Shown: positions 8,215 to 16,090 of the stretch, one piece after another | Numbering within the stretch: the stretch's first letter is position 1 | How the letters are laid out: every line of letters starts with the position of its first letter | Source of the DNA: G965220075 sp965220075 | Lineage (GTDB): Bacteria; Chloroflexota; UBA11872 | Direction: 5' to 3' | NCBI GenBank assembly: GCA_965220075.1 | Contig: OZ244806.1 | Span: forward strand, 2,542,001-2,606,000 | Length of the DNA stretch: 64,000 bases | Position numbers and translations under genes: made by a program | Notes under the pieces: model-generated | Database searches by the model: none | What the model was told of the DNA's origin: nothing | The model's input: only the letters and a program-made list of their open reading frames with translations

Positions 8215-9454
8215 TGTCCAGACCGGGGACATGGTGAACACATCTAGGCGGACTCGCGCAGGTCGAGAGAGCCCAGGTGGTCGGTCATGAAGATGGCGTC
8301 CCAGCAGCCGTCGGTGGGCCTGGGCCGAAACGCGACCGGCTGGCCGCGCAACGCCTTGGGCAGGCGCAGTTGGCGGCCTTGGAAGGAGACCCAGCCGCCC
8401 TGCTGGACCTTGCGCACTTGGTCGGCGGGCTGGTAGGGCAGCGGCGGCAGGTGCGCCGGGTAGGGCCTGGGGCTGATCTGGTAGCGGCTGGCCGGTACGG
8501 CCAGACCCAGGCTCTCGTGCGGGCGCACGTGGTTGTACTGGTGCCGCCAGGCAGCAAAGGCAGCCTGCCAGGCGGCCAGATCGGGCTGTGGCGGCTGGCC
8601 CGCCAGTTCGCGCTTGAGGGTGCCGTGGAAGCGCTCGTCCTTGCCCAGCGTCTGCGGGTGGTAGGGCCGGCTGTGGCTGACCGCCACGCCCAGGCGCCGC
8701 AGCCAGACGGTCAGCGGGGTGTAGGGATGGGCCGGATGGTTGCCCCAGGGACTGCCGTTGTCGACCAGCCGGCGGTCGGGCAGCCCGTAGCGCTGGAAGG
8801 TGGCGATCAGGTGGGCGCGCACCGTGGCGGTGCGCTGATTGGGGCAGGCCACCAGCCCGAGCGCGTAGCGCGAATGGTCATCGAGGATGGTGAGGGGATG
8901 GCAGCGGCCGGGGCCGCAGGGCCAGCCGGCTTTGAAGTCCATCTGCCAGAGGGCGTTGGGGTAGGGCTGCTCGAACCGCTGGTAGGCGCGCGCCTGGCCC
9001 GCCCCCTGGGCGGGGTCCAGGGCCCCATGGCGACGCAGGATGGCGCTGATGGTGGAGACCGCCGGCAGCGGCTGGAGGCCCTGCCGGGCCAGCAAAACGC
9101 GCAGCTTGCGCGCGCCCCAGGCGGGATGCTGCGCACGCAAGGCCAGCACCGCCTGCTCCATCGCAGGGGCCGTCTGCCCCGGACTGTGGTGCGGTCGCCG
9201 CGCGCGCTCCGCCAGCCCCGCCGGGCCTTCCGCCGCATAGCGCTGCAACCACTTGTAGGCCGTGGCGGGCGCAATCCCGAAGCGCCGGCAGAGCGCCCGC
9301 CGGTTCGCCCCAGGCTGTCTCGCCAGCGCCACAAACTCGGCCCGTTGCTCCCTCATCGACCGGTCCTCAAACGGCACGTCATCAGGCCCCCGTCCTCTGC
9401 GAATGTGTTCACTATGTCCCCGAACATGTGTTCATGATGTCCCCGGTCTGCACA
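8215..9454 (-). mobile_element. IS481-family insertion sequence, apparently complete
   Basis: The ends form imperfect inverted repeats. The left end begins TGTCCAGACCGGGGACAT and the right end, read inward, TGTGCAGACCGGGGACAT, each followed by GAACACAT. The element is 1240 bp with a single transposase gene. GAAT flanks both sides (8211-8214 and 9455-9458), a probable 4-bp target duplication. The intact ends, frame and duplication suggest a recent insertion. Confidence 0.85.
8244..9377 (-). CDS. IS481-family transposase
   Basis: The 377-residue protein has an N-terminal helix-turn-helix (NRRALCRRFGIAPATAYKWL) and an integrase catalytic core with the DDE triad: Asp in LWQMDFKAG, Asp in RLVDNGSPWG, Glu in GKDERFHGTLKRE. 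The C-terminal region includes HVRPHESLG, typical of the family. GTG 9377 is used because the family usually begins with a short MPF/MPW segment; ATG 9356 is an alternative. The frame is unbroken. Confidence 0.92.
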   Translation of the reverse strand: MPFEDRSMREQRAEFVALARQPGANRRALCRRFGIAPATAYKWLQRYAAEGPAGLAERARRPHHSPGQTAPAMEQAVLALRAQHPAWGARKLRVLLARQGLQPLPAVSTISAILRRHGALDPAQGAGQARAYQRFEQPYPNALWQMDFKAGWPCGPGRCHPLTILDDHSRYALGLVACPNQRTATVRAHLIATFQRYGLPDRRLVDNGSPWGNHPAHPYTPLTVWLRRLGVAVSHSRPYHPQTLGKDERFHGTLKRELAGQPPQPDLAAWQAAFAAWRHQYNHVRPHESLGLAVPASRYQISPRPYPAHLPPLPYQPADQVRKVQQGGWVSFQGRQLRLPKALRGQPVAFRPRPTDGCWDAIFMTDHLGSLDLRESA

Positions 9455-9550
9455 GAATCAGGGCGGGGTTGAACAGGTGGGACGTCAGCCGTCGGAGTCT
9501 GTATGAGATACTCGCTCAATGGCGCCCCATAGGTTCTCATAGACATTTGT

Positions 9551-10015
9551 ATGGATAACAACTTCCAAAGGAAAGGCTCAATCTCAAACGCTCATATTGG
9601 GCATGACTTTGAAGATCATGCACAGGAACACCTTCGCAGTTGCGGCATCTCACTTAGAAAGAACTATTCTGTTAAAATTGGAGTTTCTAAAGGCAACGAT
9701 AAAGAACGCCATTTTGATCTCGGATCAGATATCCCGCCAGTACTATTCGAGTGTAAATCTCACACATGGACAGAAAGCGGAAATACTCCAAGCGCTAAGA
9801 TTACTGTTTGGAATGGGGCCATGTATTTCTTCCATATTGCGCCGCCTGAATATCGCAAAATCCTGTTCGTGCTAAGGGATTATTCCGCTAAAAAGAGGGG
9901 AACTCTCGCGCAATACTACGTCAGAAACTATATCCATCTGATACCTGATGATATCGAGATTTGGGAGTTTGACGTCGCCAGAGGCGTAGAGATCCTGCGT
10001 GATACGCTGACCTGA
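9551..10015 (+). CDS. Probable PD-(D/E)XK-type nuclease (orphan, AT-richer)
   Basis: The 154-residue protein is not firmly recognised. HFDLGSDIPPVLFECKSHTW resembles the D-x(n)-E-x-K core of restriction-endonuclease folds (Asp of FDLGSD, then E-C-K). It is followed by hydrophobic and aromatic strands (ITVWNGAMYFFHIAPPEY, KILFVLRDYS). No methyltransferase is adjacent. Base composition is clearly more AT-rich than the flanks, suggesting recent acquisition. It sits about 100 bp beyond an IS481 copy. A protective-nuclease or housekeeping role cannot be separated from sequence alone. Confidence 0.55.
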   Translation: MDNNFQRKGSISNAHIGHDFEDHAQEHLRSCGISLRKNYSVKIGVSKGNDKERHFDLGSDIPPVLFECKSHTWTESGNTPSAKITVWNGAMYFFHIAPPEYRKILFVLRDYSAKKRGTLAQYYVRNYIHLIPDDIEIWEFDVARGVEILRDTLT

Positions 10016-10045
10016 TGGACATCTCTCCCCACGGACCGCTCGCCT

Positions 10046-10816
10046 ATGCCGCTGACTGAGGCCCAGATCGCCCGCTTCCGCGTGGACGGCTTCCTGGTGG
10101 TGGAGGACGTCGTCCCGCCGGACCGGATGGCGGAGATGCACCGGCGCATCTCCGCCATCACCTCCGCCGCCGGCATGGAGGATGCGGAGCGCATGGGCAT
10201 GCAGATTGAGCCGGATGCCGCCGGCGCTGCCGCGTTGCCGCGGAAGCTGAACGAGCTGGCGCCGCATGACGCCGTTTTCCGCCGGCACGCCGAGATGCCG
10301 GAGTTGCTGGACATGGTGCGCCAGCTCACTGGCGGACCGCTGCGTCTATATGCCGATCAGGCGTTTCTCAAGCCCCCGCGGCAAGGCAGCGCCAAACCCC
10401 CGCATCAGGACAACGCCCACTTCGGCGTGGACCCGCCAGACTGGGGCGTGACCGCGTGGTGCGCCCTGGACGATGCCACGGTGGCCAACGGCTGCATGCA
10501 GTACATCTCCGGGTCGCACCGGTTGGGCAACGTGCCGCACGAGTGGATGGAGGGGACGACCCATCTCGTACCGCACGGCGTCGAGTTGGCCGCGCCCGTC
10601 CACGCGCCGGTGCGCGCGGGTGGCGTGATCTTCCACCACCTGCTCACGCTGCACATGTCGGCGCCCAACACCAGTGGCGACTGGCGGCGGGCGTATGCCT
10701 GCCACTACATCCGCACCGACGCTCGGCACGCGGACGAGGAGCCGATCAAGGCGAAGCTCGGAAAGGAGCACCCGCTGGGTGGCGGGGCAGAACCATCACC
10801 CCATCCCTTGACCTAA
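10046..10816 (+). CDS. Phytanoyl-CoA dioxygenase (PhyH) family protein
   Basis: The 256-residue protein fits the Fe(II)/2-oxoglutarate-dependent PhyH family. The N terminus (LTEAQIARFRVDGFLVVEDV) is a standard opening. PPHQDNAHFG supplies the His-x-Asp iron ligands and LLTLHMSAPN the distal His, with an Arg shortly after (WRRAYACHY) to bind 2-oxoglutarate. It presumably hydroxylates a small organic substrate that cannot be named. The gene stands alone, and its downstream flank is occupied by MITE-like repeats. Expanded PhyH paralogues are common in uncultured marine Chloroflexota and Poribacteria. Confidence 0.88.
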   Translation: MPLTEAQIARFRVDGFLVVEDVVPPDRMAEMHRRISAITSAAGMEDAERMGMQIEPDAAGAAALPRKLNELAPHDAVFRRHAEMPELLDMVRQLTGGPLRLYADQAFLKPPRQGSAKPPHQDNAHFGVDPPDWGVTAWCALDDATVANGCMQYISGSHRLGNVPHEWMEGTTHLVPHGVELAAPVHAPVRAGGVIFHHLLTLHMSAPNTSGDWRRAYACHYIRTDARHADEEPIKAKLGKEHPLGGGAEPSPHPLT

Positions 10817-10868
10817 CCGAGACTTTCGCGTATCCCCGCGCCATTCCCGCGAAGCATGTCCCGCGCAA

Positions 10869-11007
10869 GGAGACCTTTGCATAACTGGTCGACACCCCAC
10901 TCGCAAGCCTCGGATCACCTGTCCACCATGTCTCCGGTCTGGACACAAGGGAGAGGGGATAAGGCCCGCTCTCCCGCCTCCGCTGGAGAGGTTACGCAAA
11001 GGTCTCC
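10869..11007. mobile_element. MITE-like element with IS5-type terminal inverted repeats
   Basis: The left end GGAGACCTTTGCATAAC and right end GTTACGCAAAGGTCTCC form 17-bp inverted repeats with one mismatch around 139 bp of non-coding DNA. GCAA flanks both sides (10865-10868, 11008-11011), a probable target duplication. The termini match those of the IS5-family element at 38366-39556, so that transposase is a plausible mobiliser. A degenerate left-end copy lies at about 10818-10850. Confidence 0.65.
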
Positions 11008-11981
11008 GCAAGCGGGGAGCCGGAATCCAGGCCCCACCCAACCTGGAACTGGGTGAGGTTCTCCCCACACATCCTGGGCCTCGCCGGGTTAGGCAAACGT
11101 CTCCAACGGGGAGACCGAGACGGCCGGTTCGCGAACCGCCCCCTCGGGGGAGATGAGGGCGGGACGCCTTGGTAGATGGCGAAGCCGAAGTTCTCCTGGA
11201 GGAGTTCCAGCTTGTGCCCGTCCCAACGCCATAGGTGTTCGCAGCTGGAGCCGGCTCGGGTACCCCACAAGTCACCGACAACATGCACGCGGAAGTCTTG
11301 CGGGTTCATCGCGGGATACGCCTGCTGCGCTGCTCCCAGGGACGTGCGCGGCCAACCTTCAATGCCCCCGGGGTCATCACCGCTGTCATCGTCGTCTGCT
11401 TCCAGCTCATCCTCATCAAAATCGTCGTCGCCCGTATCCGGCTGAGGCCCATCCTGGATGGGATGGGCGAAATAGCTCCAGCGGTGCACGCAGAACTCTG
11501 CGTAGTCGAAGCGGGCGTGATCCGGTTCGCCCCGGATCACGTCTAGGTGCGTTGTCCCATCAACTATCTGATCTAGCAGCTCCTGATCGAGATTCTCAAG
11601 CTCGGTATGCCACCGCTGTGGGCGCGAGGCCTCTTGTTGGAGCATAAGCTGATTGAACTCCGCGAACTCGCTTTGCAGCAGACAAATGACGGGGTTCGGC
11701 GGGTCAGCGGGCAGAAGCTCCCGCGCAGCGACGAGGCCGGGCCAGTTGGTGGAGAACATGATCGTGGGGATGTCCTCAGCACCGCCGAAGATGCGGCGCT
11801 GGCCCTGAATCCGATTCAGGCCGGCCTCGTCGTTCCAGCCCCAGTGGTAGAAGTCGCTGCCGATGATGCGGCGCTGCTGGTCATCCTCGGCCGAGAGAGA
11901 GGACCGGTCTGGAATCGGGTCGCGCTGACGTGCACGTACGGCAAAGGTCCTCAGCTCCGCGATCCAGGTGCGCCTATCCAT
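10992..11981 (-). CDS. Uncharacterised protein with MITE-derived C terminus
   Basis: Not recognised. The 329-residue frame starts at ATG 11981 (MDRRTWIAELRTFAVRARQR). It has SDFYHWGWNDEAG and DIPTIMFSTNWPGLV, a very acidic linker (about 180-200, DDDFDEDELEADDDDSGDD) and WGTRAGSSCEHLWRWDGHK near 250. The last 60 or so residues are Pro/Arg-rich and are encoded by the repeat at 11008-11107, so the native stop was probably lost on repeat insertion. It could be cytoplasmic; no signal or membrane span is visible. Confidence 0.55.
   Translation of the reverse strand: MDRRTWIAELRTFAVRARQRDPIPDRSSLSAEDDQQRRIIGSDFYHWGWNDEAGLNRIQGQRRIFGGAEDIPTIMFSTNWPGLVAARELLPADPPNPVICLLQSEFAEFNQLMLQQEASRPQRWHTELENLDQELLDQIVDGTTHLDVIRGEPDHARFDYAEFCVHRWSYFAHPIQDGPQPDTGDDDFDEDELEADDDDSGDDPGGIEGWPRTSLGAAQQAYPAMNPQDFRVHVVGDLWGTRAGSSCEHLWRWDGHKLELLQENFGFAIYQGVPPSSPPRGRFANRPSRSPRWRRLPNPARPRMCGENLTQFQVGWGLDSGSPLAETFA
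11008..11107. repeat. Partial copy of the same non-autonomous repeat family
   Basis: The segment contains GGAATCCAGGCCCCACCCAA, then CCTGGAAC and a CCGGGTTAGGCAAACGTCTC end. The same order occurs inside the element at 25183-25306, differing by a few bases. It abuts the MITE at 10869-11007, so the two are nested or tandem. It also supplies the 3' codons of the minus-strand gene that ends at 10992. Confidence 0.5.
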
Positions 11982-12251
11982 GGGTATATCCCCACGCTAC
12001 ACGAGTACCGGTCGGGCCGACGCCGCGAACGGTGCGATACCGAGCATAGATACCCAGGGTTGTCGACGCCGACCTCCGTGCTCGATCACCGCGTGGGAGG
12101 CGGGGGCGTTGACGGGCGAGCGCCGGTATCCGATGCCTGGGAGCCGTTCAGAAACGCCCTCGACCCCAAGAGGCGGCTCGCATAACCAGGGCGGAGACGC
12201 CGCCCTGACGCCATTGCCATGGGTCGGAGCCTTAGGGAGCTTCCGACGTGT

Positions 12252-13421
12252 CTAGCCGGGATAGTCCCCCAGGGCGTCCGCGGCGGCCTCGATGTCCGAC
12301 GCGTCGTTGAAGGCGTGGAAGCAAAAGCGCACGGCCGTGTAGCCGTCCGCGGCCCGGCACAGAATGCGGTGGGCCTTGAGGCAGTGGGCGGCCAGCGGGG
12401 TCCCGGAGACGCCCTCCAAGCCGACTGTGAAGATTCCGGAACGCACGGCGCCTTGCTCGGGCGTGTTGATGCGGGCGCCGGGAACGTCGCTGAAGACGCG
12501 GCGGGCATCGGCCGCGAGCGCCGCGCTGCGCTGCTGGATGGCTTCCAGGCCCAAGTCGTTCAGCAGTCGAATCGAGGCGCGCCAGGCGGCGTAGAGCGCG
12601 TAGGGACGAGCGCCAAACTCGTAGCGCTCGGCGGTCGGGTGCAGACGGAAACGGCCCGGCGGGAAAGCGGAATCGGCCGCCGCGCCGACGCCGCTGCCCC
12701 AGGGATGCAGGCGTGCCTGGGCATCGCGCCGGACGTACATGGCGCCCACGCCGTACGGCCCCATGCTCCACTTGTAGGCAGGGAAGGCCATGACGTCACA
12801 ACCAAGCTGGCGCACGTCAGCGGGGCAGGCGCCGAAGGATTGCGCGGCATCCACCACGGTGACAACGCCGCGTTCGCGGGCCAGCGCGGAGACCCCGTCG
12901 ACCGGCAGCACGATCCCGCGCTCCGTGGTGACGTGGCTCAGACAGATCGCGCGCGTGTTGGCCGTCATTGCTGCCTCAAGGTCGCGCAGGAAGGCGTGGT
13001 CGTCGCCGTCGGCTTCGATCGCGACCAGCTCCAGACCGAGGCAATCCCGTAGCGTGAGCCAGGGGAGATAGCCGCTGGGGTGCTCCTCAGCGGTGAGAAT
13101 GACGCGGTCGCCGCGTTGCAACTGAAGCGCAGCGGCCACGAACGAGATGGCCTCCGAGACGGCGCGGATCAGCGCGATCTCGTCCGGCTCCGCGCCGAGC
13201 AGCGCGGCGATCTCGCTGCGCAGGGCGCGCAGTTCGGCGTTGTAGACGTCAACCAGATCGGGGTTCGTGGTCGTCATGACCGCTTCGCGGTCGTAGAAGG
13301 CTTGCTGCAGGTCGAGCGTGGCTTGCGGGGTCGGCGCAACGCCGCCGGAGTTCAGGCAGCGGTAGTGGCGCAGGGCCGGGATCCCCTCGCGCAGTTCGGT
13401 GAAGGTGTTGGTGTCAACCAT
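12252..13421 (-). CDS. Class V aminotransferase / cysteine-desulfurase-like PLP enzyme
   Basis: The 389-residue protein matches fold-type I class V PLP enzymes: NSGGVAPTP and VSEAISFVA near the N terminus, HVTTERGIVLPV, VVDAAQSFGA (PLP-ring Asp), and MAFPAYKWSMGPYGVG containing the Schiff-base Lys. No cysteine-rich NifS/SufS active loop is obvious, so an epimerase or aminotransferase role is more likely than desulfuration. ATG 13421 opens with MVDTNTFTELREGIPAL. It slightly overlaps the remnant of an oxidoreductase gene upstream, suggesting a former operon. Confidence 0.85.
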   Translation of the reverse strand: MVDTNTFTELREGIPALRHYRCLNSGGVAPTPQATLDLQQAFYDREAVMTTTNPDLVDVYNAELRALRSEIAALLGAEPDEIALIRAVSEAISFVAAALQLQRGDRVILTAEEHPSGYLPWLTLRDCLGLELVAIEADGDDHAFLRDLEAAMTANTRAICLSHVTTERGIVLPVDGVSALARERGVVTVVDAAQSFGACPADVRQLGCDVMAFPAYKWSMGPYGVGAMYVRRDAQARLHPWGSGVGAAADSAFPPGRFRLHPTAERYEFGARPYALYAAWRASIRLLNDLGLEAIQQRSAALAADARRVFSDVPGARINTPEQGAVRSGIFTVGLEGVSGTPLAAHCLKAHRILCRAADGYTAVRFCFHAFNDASDIEAAADALGDYPG

Positions 13422-13779
13422 GGGTCGGGGGTACGTCAATCCAGCGGCGTGTGCCGGCCGCTTCAAGGGCGGCATCGATGACCTGCTGTATGCGGAGTCC
13501 GTCCATCAGGATAGGCGGTGCTTCGCGGTTCTCCCGAATGCAGTCCACAAACCCAAGCCTTATGCGCTCGCCGAAGTACGCAGGGGTGCGGGCGCGATCG
13601 GCGTCGTCCAGTGGCAGTCCCGGGTCGACAAATTCAGCAAAGCGCCCCAGCCGGTGGATCATGGCCCGCAGCACGCCGTCGGTCAAAATGCCGGCGCCAC
13701 GCTCCCGATTCGGGCCGGCGATGGCTGCTACGCCGGCGTTGGGCACCGTATGGAGTCCTTGCGCGCTGTTGCAGGGCAT
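13414..13779 (-). pseudogene. Gfo/Idh/MocA-type oxidoreductase remnant
   Basis: The frame has NAGVAAIAGPNRERGAG, resembling the Rossmann strand of Gfo/Idh/MocA proteins. It jumps directly to a typical C-terminal tail (FVDCIRENREAPPILMDGLR, then QQVIDAALEAAGTRRW). At 121 residues it is about a third of normal, so internal and N-terminal parts are gone. It ends by overlapping the aminotransferase start. Its truncated 5' side lies next to a tRNA-Thr fragment, consistent with an integration breakpoint. Confidence 0.5.
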
Positions 13780-13835
13780 TCGGCGAGCGCATGGCCGCAG
13801 ATGGCGGCGGTCTAGACCTGAAATCGTGTGCCGGA

Positions 13836-13880
13836 ACCCACACCCGGAATTGAACCGGGGACCTCGTTCTTACCAAGGAC
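13836..13880 (-). repeat. 3' half of tRNA-Thr: attachment-site-like fragment
   Basis: Read on the minus strand, the anticodon loop TTGGTAA, AGAACGAGGTC, the T arm CCGGTTCAATTCCGG and acceptor TGTGGG match the intact tRNA-Thr(GGT) at 34450-34525 with only about three differences. The 5' half is absent. Such displaced tRNA 3' ends mark the far boundary of elements integrated into a tRNA gene, and orientation and position fit that reading here. Confidence 0.75.
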
Positions 13881-13889
13881 TTCGCTGCC

Positions 13890-13953
13890 AGCGCTGTGGC
13901 ATGTACCAGGGGACCGCGAGCGAAACGCAGCAAATTATGGTGTGGTGCGTTCC
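13890..13953. repeat. Dispersed 64-bp repeat, copy A
   Basis: This segment (starting CCAGCGCTGTGGCATGTACC, ending GGTGTGGTGCGTT) is repeated at 31602-31665 with three mismatches in 64 positions, same orientation. It begins 10 bp beyond the tRNA-Thr fragment. No protein frame explains the conservation. It may be part of an attachment region or an IS end. Confidence 0.7.
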
Positions 13954-14186
13954 TACCCGGCTCGCCATGCCGGCCCGCCGTACAAACGAAAGATCCGCGC
14001 GCTCCCCGACCTGAACGTGAAAGATCAAGATAGGGTAAGAAACGTCCCTGGACCAAAGCCGCGGCAGCGCTCCGCTGTCTCATACTCCTGGACATGCCCG
14101 GTGCGACTTCGCCGGGCGAAGGCCGTCATAAGAGGAGTGGAGCAGACCGTCCACCAAATCCTACCTCATGTTGGCTGGACGCGCTC

Positions 14187-15581
14187 TTACGTCCGAAGTT
14201 CCAACCGCGGCTGAAGCAGACGTTCGGGTACATCGTTCTCGCGCATGAACTCCACCAGAAGCCGATGTATCTCCCGTGCTTGGTCCAAGTGATTCTCGAT
14301 CACATTGTCAAGTTGTTGGGGATCGGATGTCAGATTGTAGAGCTGAGACACTCCTGGGTCAGGGCTGTATAGCAGGCTCCAATGTCCCGCAGTGACGGTT
14401 GTCACCGGAGGGTCTTTGAGATCGCGGAGGAAGTTGTCTACTGATTGGACCGCGTCGCCCGGATTAGCGAATGGGATGCTGCTGACCACGTAGTCGCGTC
14501 CTGATCGTGTGGCGTCGCCCAGGGCAGGCGCCAGTGAGCGGCCCTGAACGAAGTCCGGGATGGCCACACCCAGCAGGTCGAGCACTGTAGGCATCACATC
14601 GATTGCGGAACTCAAGCCGCTGTGTACCCCGGGAGACACCCCAGGGGCACGGATCAGAAGCGGCAAATGAACCAACTCCTCGAAGAGCGGAGAGTAGCTC
14701 CACTGCGAACCCATTTCGTCATATGGCCGGAGCGTTCCATCCGGGTACTTGTCTGAGCTCATCTTGCCGAAGAGGCCCCCATGCTCTCCGAAGTAGAAGC
14801 CGTGGTCTGAGGTGAAAATGACAGCCGTCTTGTCCGCAATCCCCATATTCTCTACAGACCTCAGAAGATGGCCCACCCAGGTGTCCACCATCGTGATCTC
14901 ACCGCAGTAAGCGGCGTGCCCTTTACGCATCTGCGCCTCTGTGTAGCCTGGCATATCATGCCAGTTGCCGTAGAGCGGGAGTACGAGCTCGCCATCGTAC
15001 TCAGGCATGTAGATCTCTGTGTAGTATGATGGAGCATCCCAGGGCTCGTGGGGATCCCATGTATCCACATATAGAAAGAAATCCTCTTTGTAGTGGCGCT
15101 CCAGCCACTGCATGGCAGTCATAAATGTCTTCGGCGCATTCCTGTCCGATTCATAGTGCCATCTATCCCTGATATCCAATGCCTCATTGTGATAGCCGGG
15201 CTCCGGGATCAACGACCATAGGGTGTCCTGTCCGGTGTTCATGAAGAATGTCTGGAAGCCTCGGTCGTAGTTCATTCCATCCCTGAGGTAGTATGGCGTG
15301 TCCACTGAAGCCGACGTGTGAAAGCCATGTTTGGCTAGTATCTCCGCAAGAGTGGTCACGCCCGCGGGAAGTGGCTCCCAACCCATGAAGGACATCGTCC
15401 ATCGCCCTGTGTGATGGTCCGCCCGTGAGGGCATGGTCGGGAATCCGGCGGAGTAGTGAGCGTCGAACCTGACCGACGCGGCTGCCAACGCATCCAGGGA
15501 GGGTGTGCGTATGTAGGAATTACCATATGCGCCAACGTGATCCTTGCGAAAGCTGTCGGAAACTATCCAAATGACATTCAT
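14187..15581 (-). CDS. Sulfatase-like hydrolase with Thr at the formylglycine position
   Basis: About 464 residues of the alkaline phosphatase/sulfatase superfamily. Metal ligands appear in IWIVSDSFRKDHVGAYG at the start and in TSDHGFYFGEHG. The nucleophile motif reads PTMPSRADHHTGR, so the position that is Cys or Ser in C/S-x-P-x-R sulfatases is Thr. Cys or Ser is needed to form formylglycine; Thr suggests a phosphodiesterase-like or phosphonate-hydrolase chemistry, or loss of sulfatase activity. No signal peptide is visible, so it is probably cytoplasmic. ATG 15581 (MNVIWIVSD) is preferred over GTG 15590. The next gene upstream is a broken methyltransferase. Confidence 0.85.
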   Translation of the reverse strand: MNVIWIVSDSFRKDHVGAYGNSYIRTPSLDALAAASVRFDAHYSAGFPTMPSRADHHTGRWTMSFMGWEPLPAGVTTLAEILAKHGFHTSASVDTPYYLRDGMNYDRGFQTFFMNTGQDTLWSLIPEPGYHNEALDIRDRWHYESDRNAPKTFMTAMQWLERHYKEDFFLYVDTWDPHEPWDAPSYYTEIYMPEYDGELVLPLYGNWHDMPGYTEAQMRKGHAAYCGEITMVDTWVGHLLRSVENMGIADKTAVIFTSDHGFYFGEHGGLFGKMSSDKYPDGTLRPYDEMGSQWSYSPLFEELVHLPLLIRAPGVSPGVHSGLSSAIDVMPTVLDLLGVAIPDFVQGRSLAPALGDATRSGRDYVVSSIPFANPGDAVQSVDNFLRDLKDPPVTTVTAGHWSLLYSPDPGVSQLYNLTSDPQQLDNVIENHLDQAREIHRLLVEFMRENDVPERLLQPRLELRT

Positions 15582-15598
15582 ACCAGTCACTTTCGTAG

Positions 15599-15905
15599 TT
15601 AGTTCGTTTCGGTAAGTGTATCACCGAGCAGGCTACGGATTGACTTCCGCCAGGCGAAGGCCGTCATTGGGGGGATCGGACCGTCCACTACTTCGTCCTG
15701 TACGTTCCCCACTGTGACGGCTTCGCTACCGCCCATGCCCTGTGCCCAGTCGGAAAACGGCGAGAAGAGATTGTCGCTGAGTAGGAGGCCTTCGACTCGT
15801 GTCAGACGGGCAAGGTCGGGAGACATTTCCGGGTACCCCGACCAGCCGCCATCCAGGAAGACGACATCGTAGGGCTCGCGGAGCGTCGGCAGGACGTCGA
15901 TCGCC
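15599..15905 (-). pseudogene. SAM-dependent O-methyltransferase C-terminal fragment
   Basis: An open frame reads LREPYDVVFLDGGWSGYPE then LTRVEGLLLSDNLFSPF, typical of the catalytic C-terminal half of class I O-methyltransferases (family 3 type). The SAM-binding N-terminal half is absent. Upstream the similarity stops at the 42-bp dispersed repeat at 15906. It is therefore truncated, probably by recombination at that repeat. Confidence 0.55.
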
Positions 15906-15947
15906 TGGTGGGCCTAGTGAGACTGAATGGCGAACTTCCCGCTGGGA
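15906..15947. repeat. Dispersed 42-bp repeat, copy A
   Basis: The segment begins TGGTGGGCCTAGTGAGACTG and ends CGCTGGGA. It recurs at 18301-18342 in the same orientation with five mismatches. Copy A marks the breakpoint of a methyltransferase gene, which suggests a mobile-element end or recombination site. Confidence 0.55.
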
Positions 15948-16090
15948 GATCCAGCTGCCAAAGGTCGGCTTGGTGGATGCCGAGGTGATGCGGGTGCCAT
16001 TCGTCAACCCGACCAGGGAGCGTCCCCAGACAGAATTGTGAAGCCGCTCGACCTCTGGACGTCCACCACGCCGGGCGCCCCTACGCTAGG

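Noticed and set aside
8277..9437. 386-codon plus-strand frame opposite the IS481 transposase
   Set aside because: Antisense shadow of a well-supported transposase; Gly/Gln-rich without motifs.
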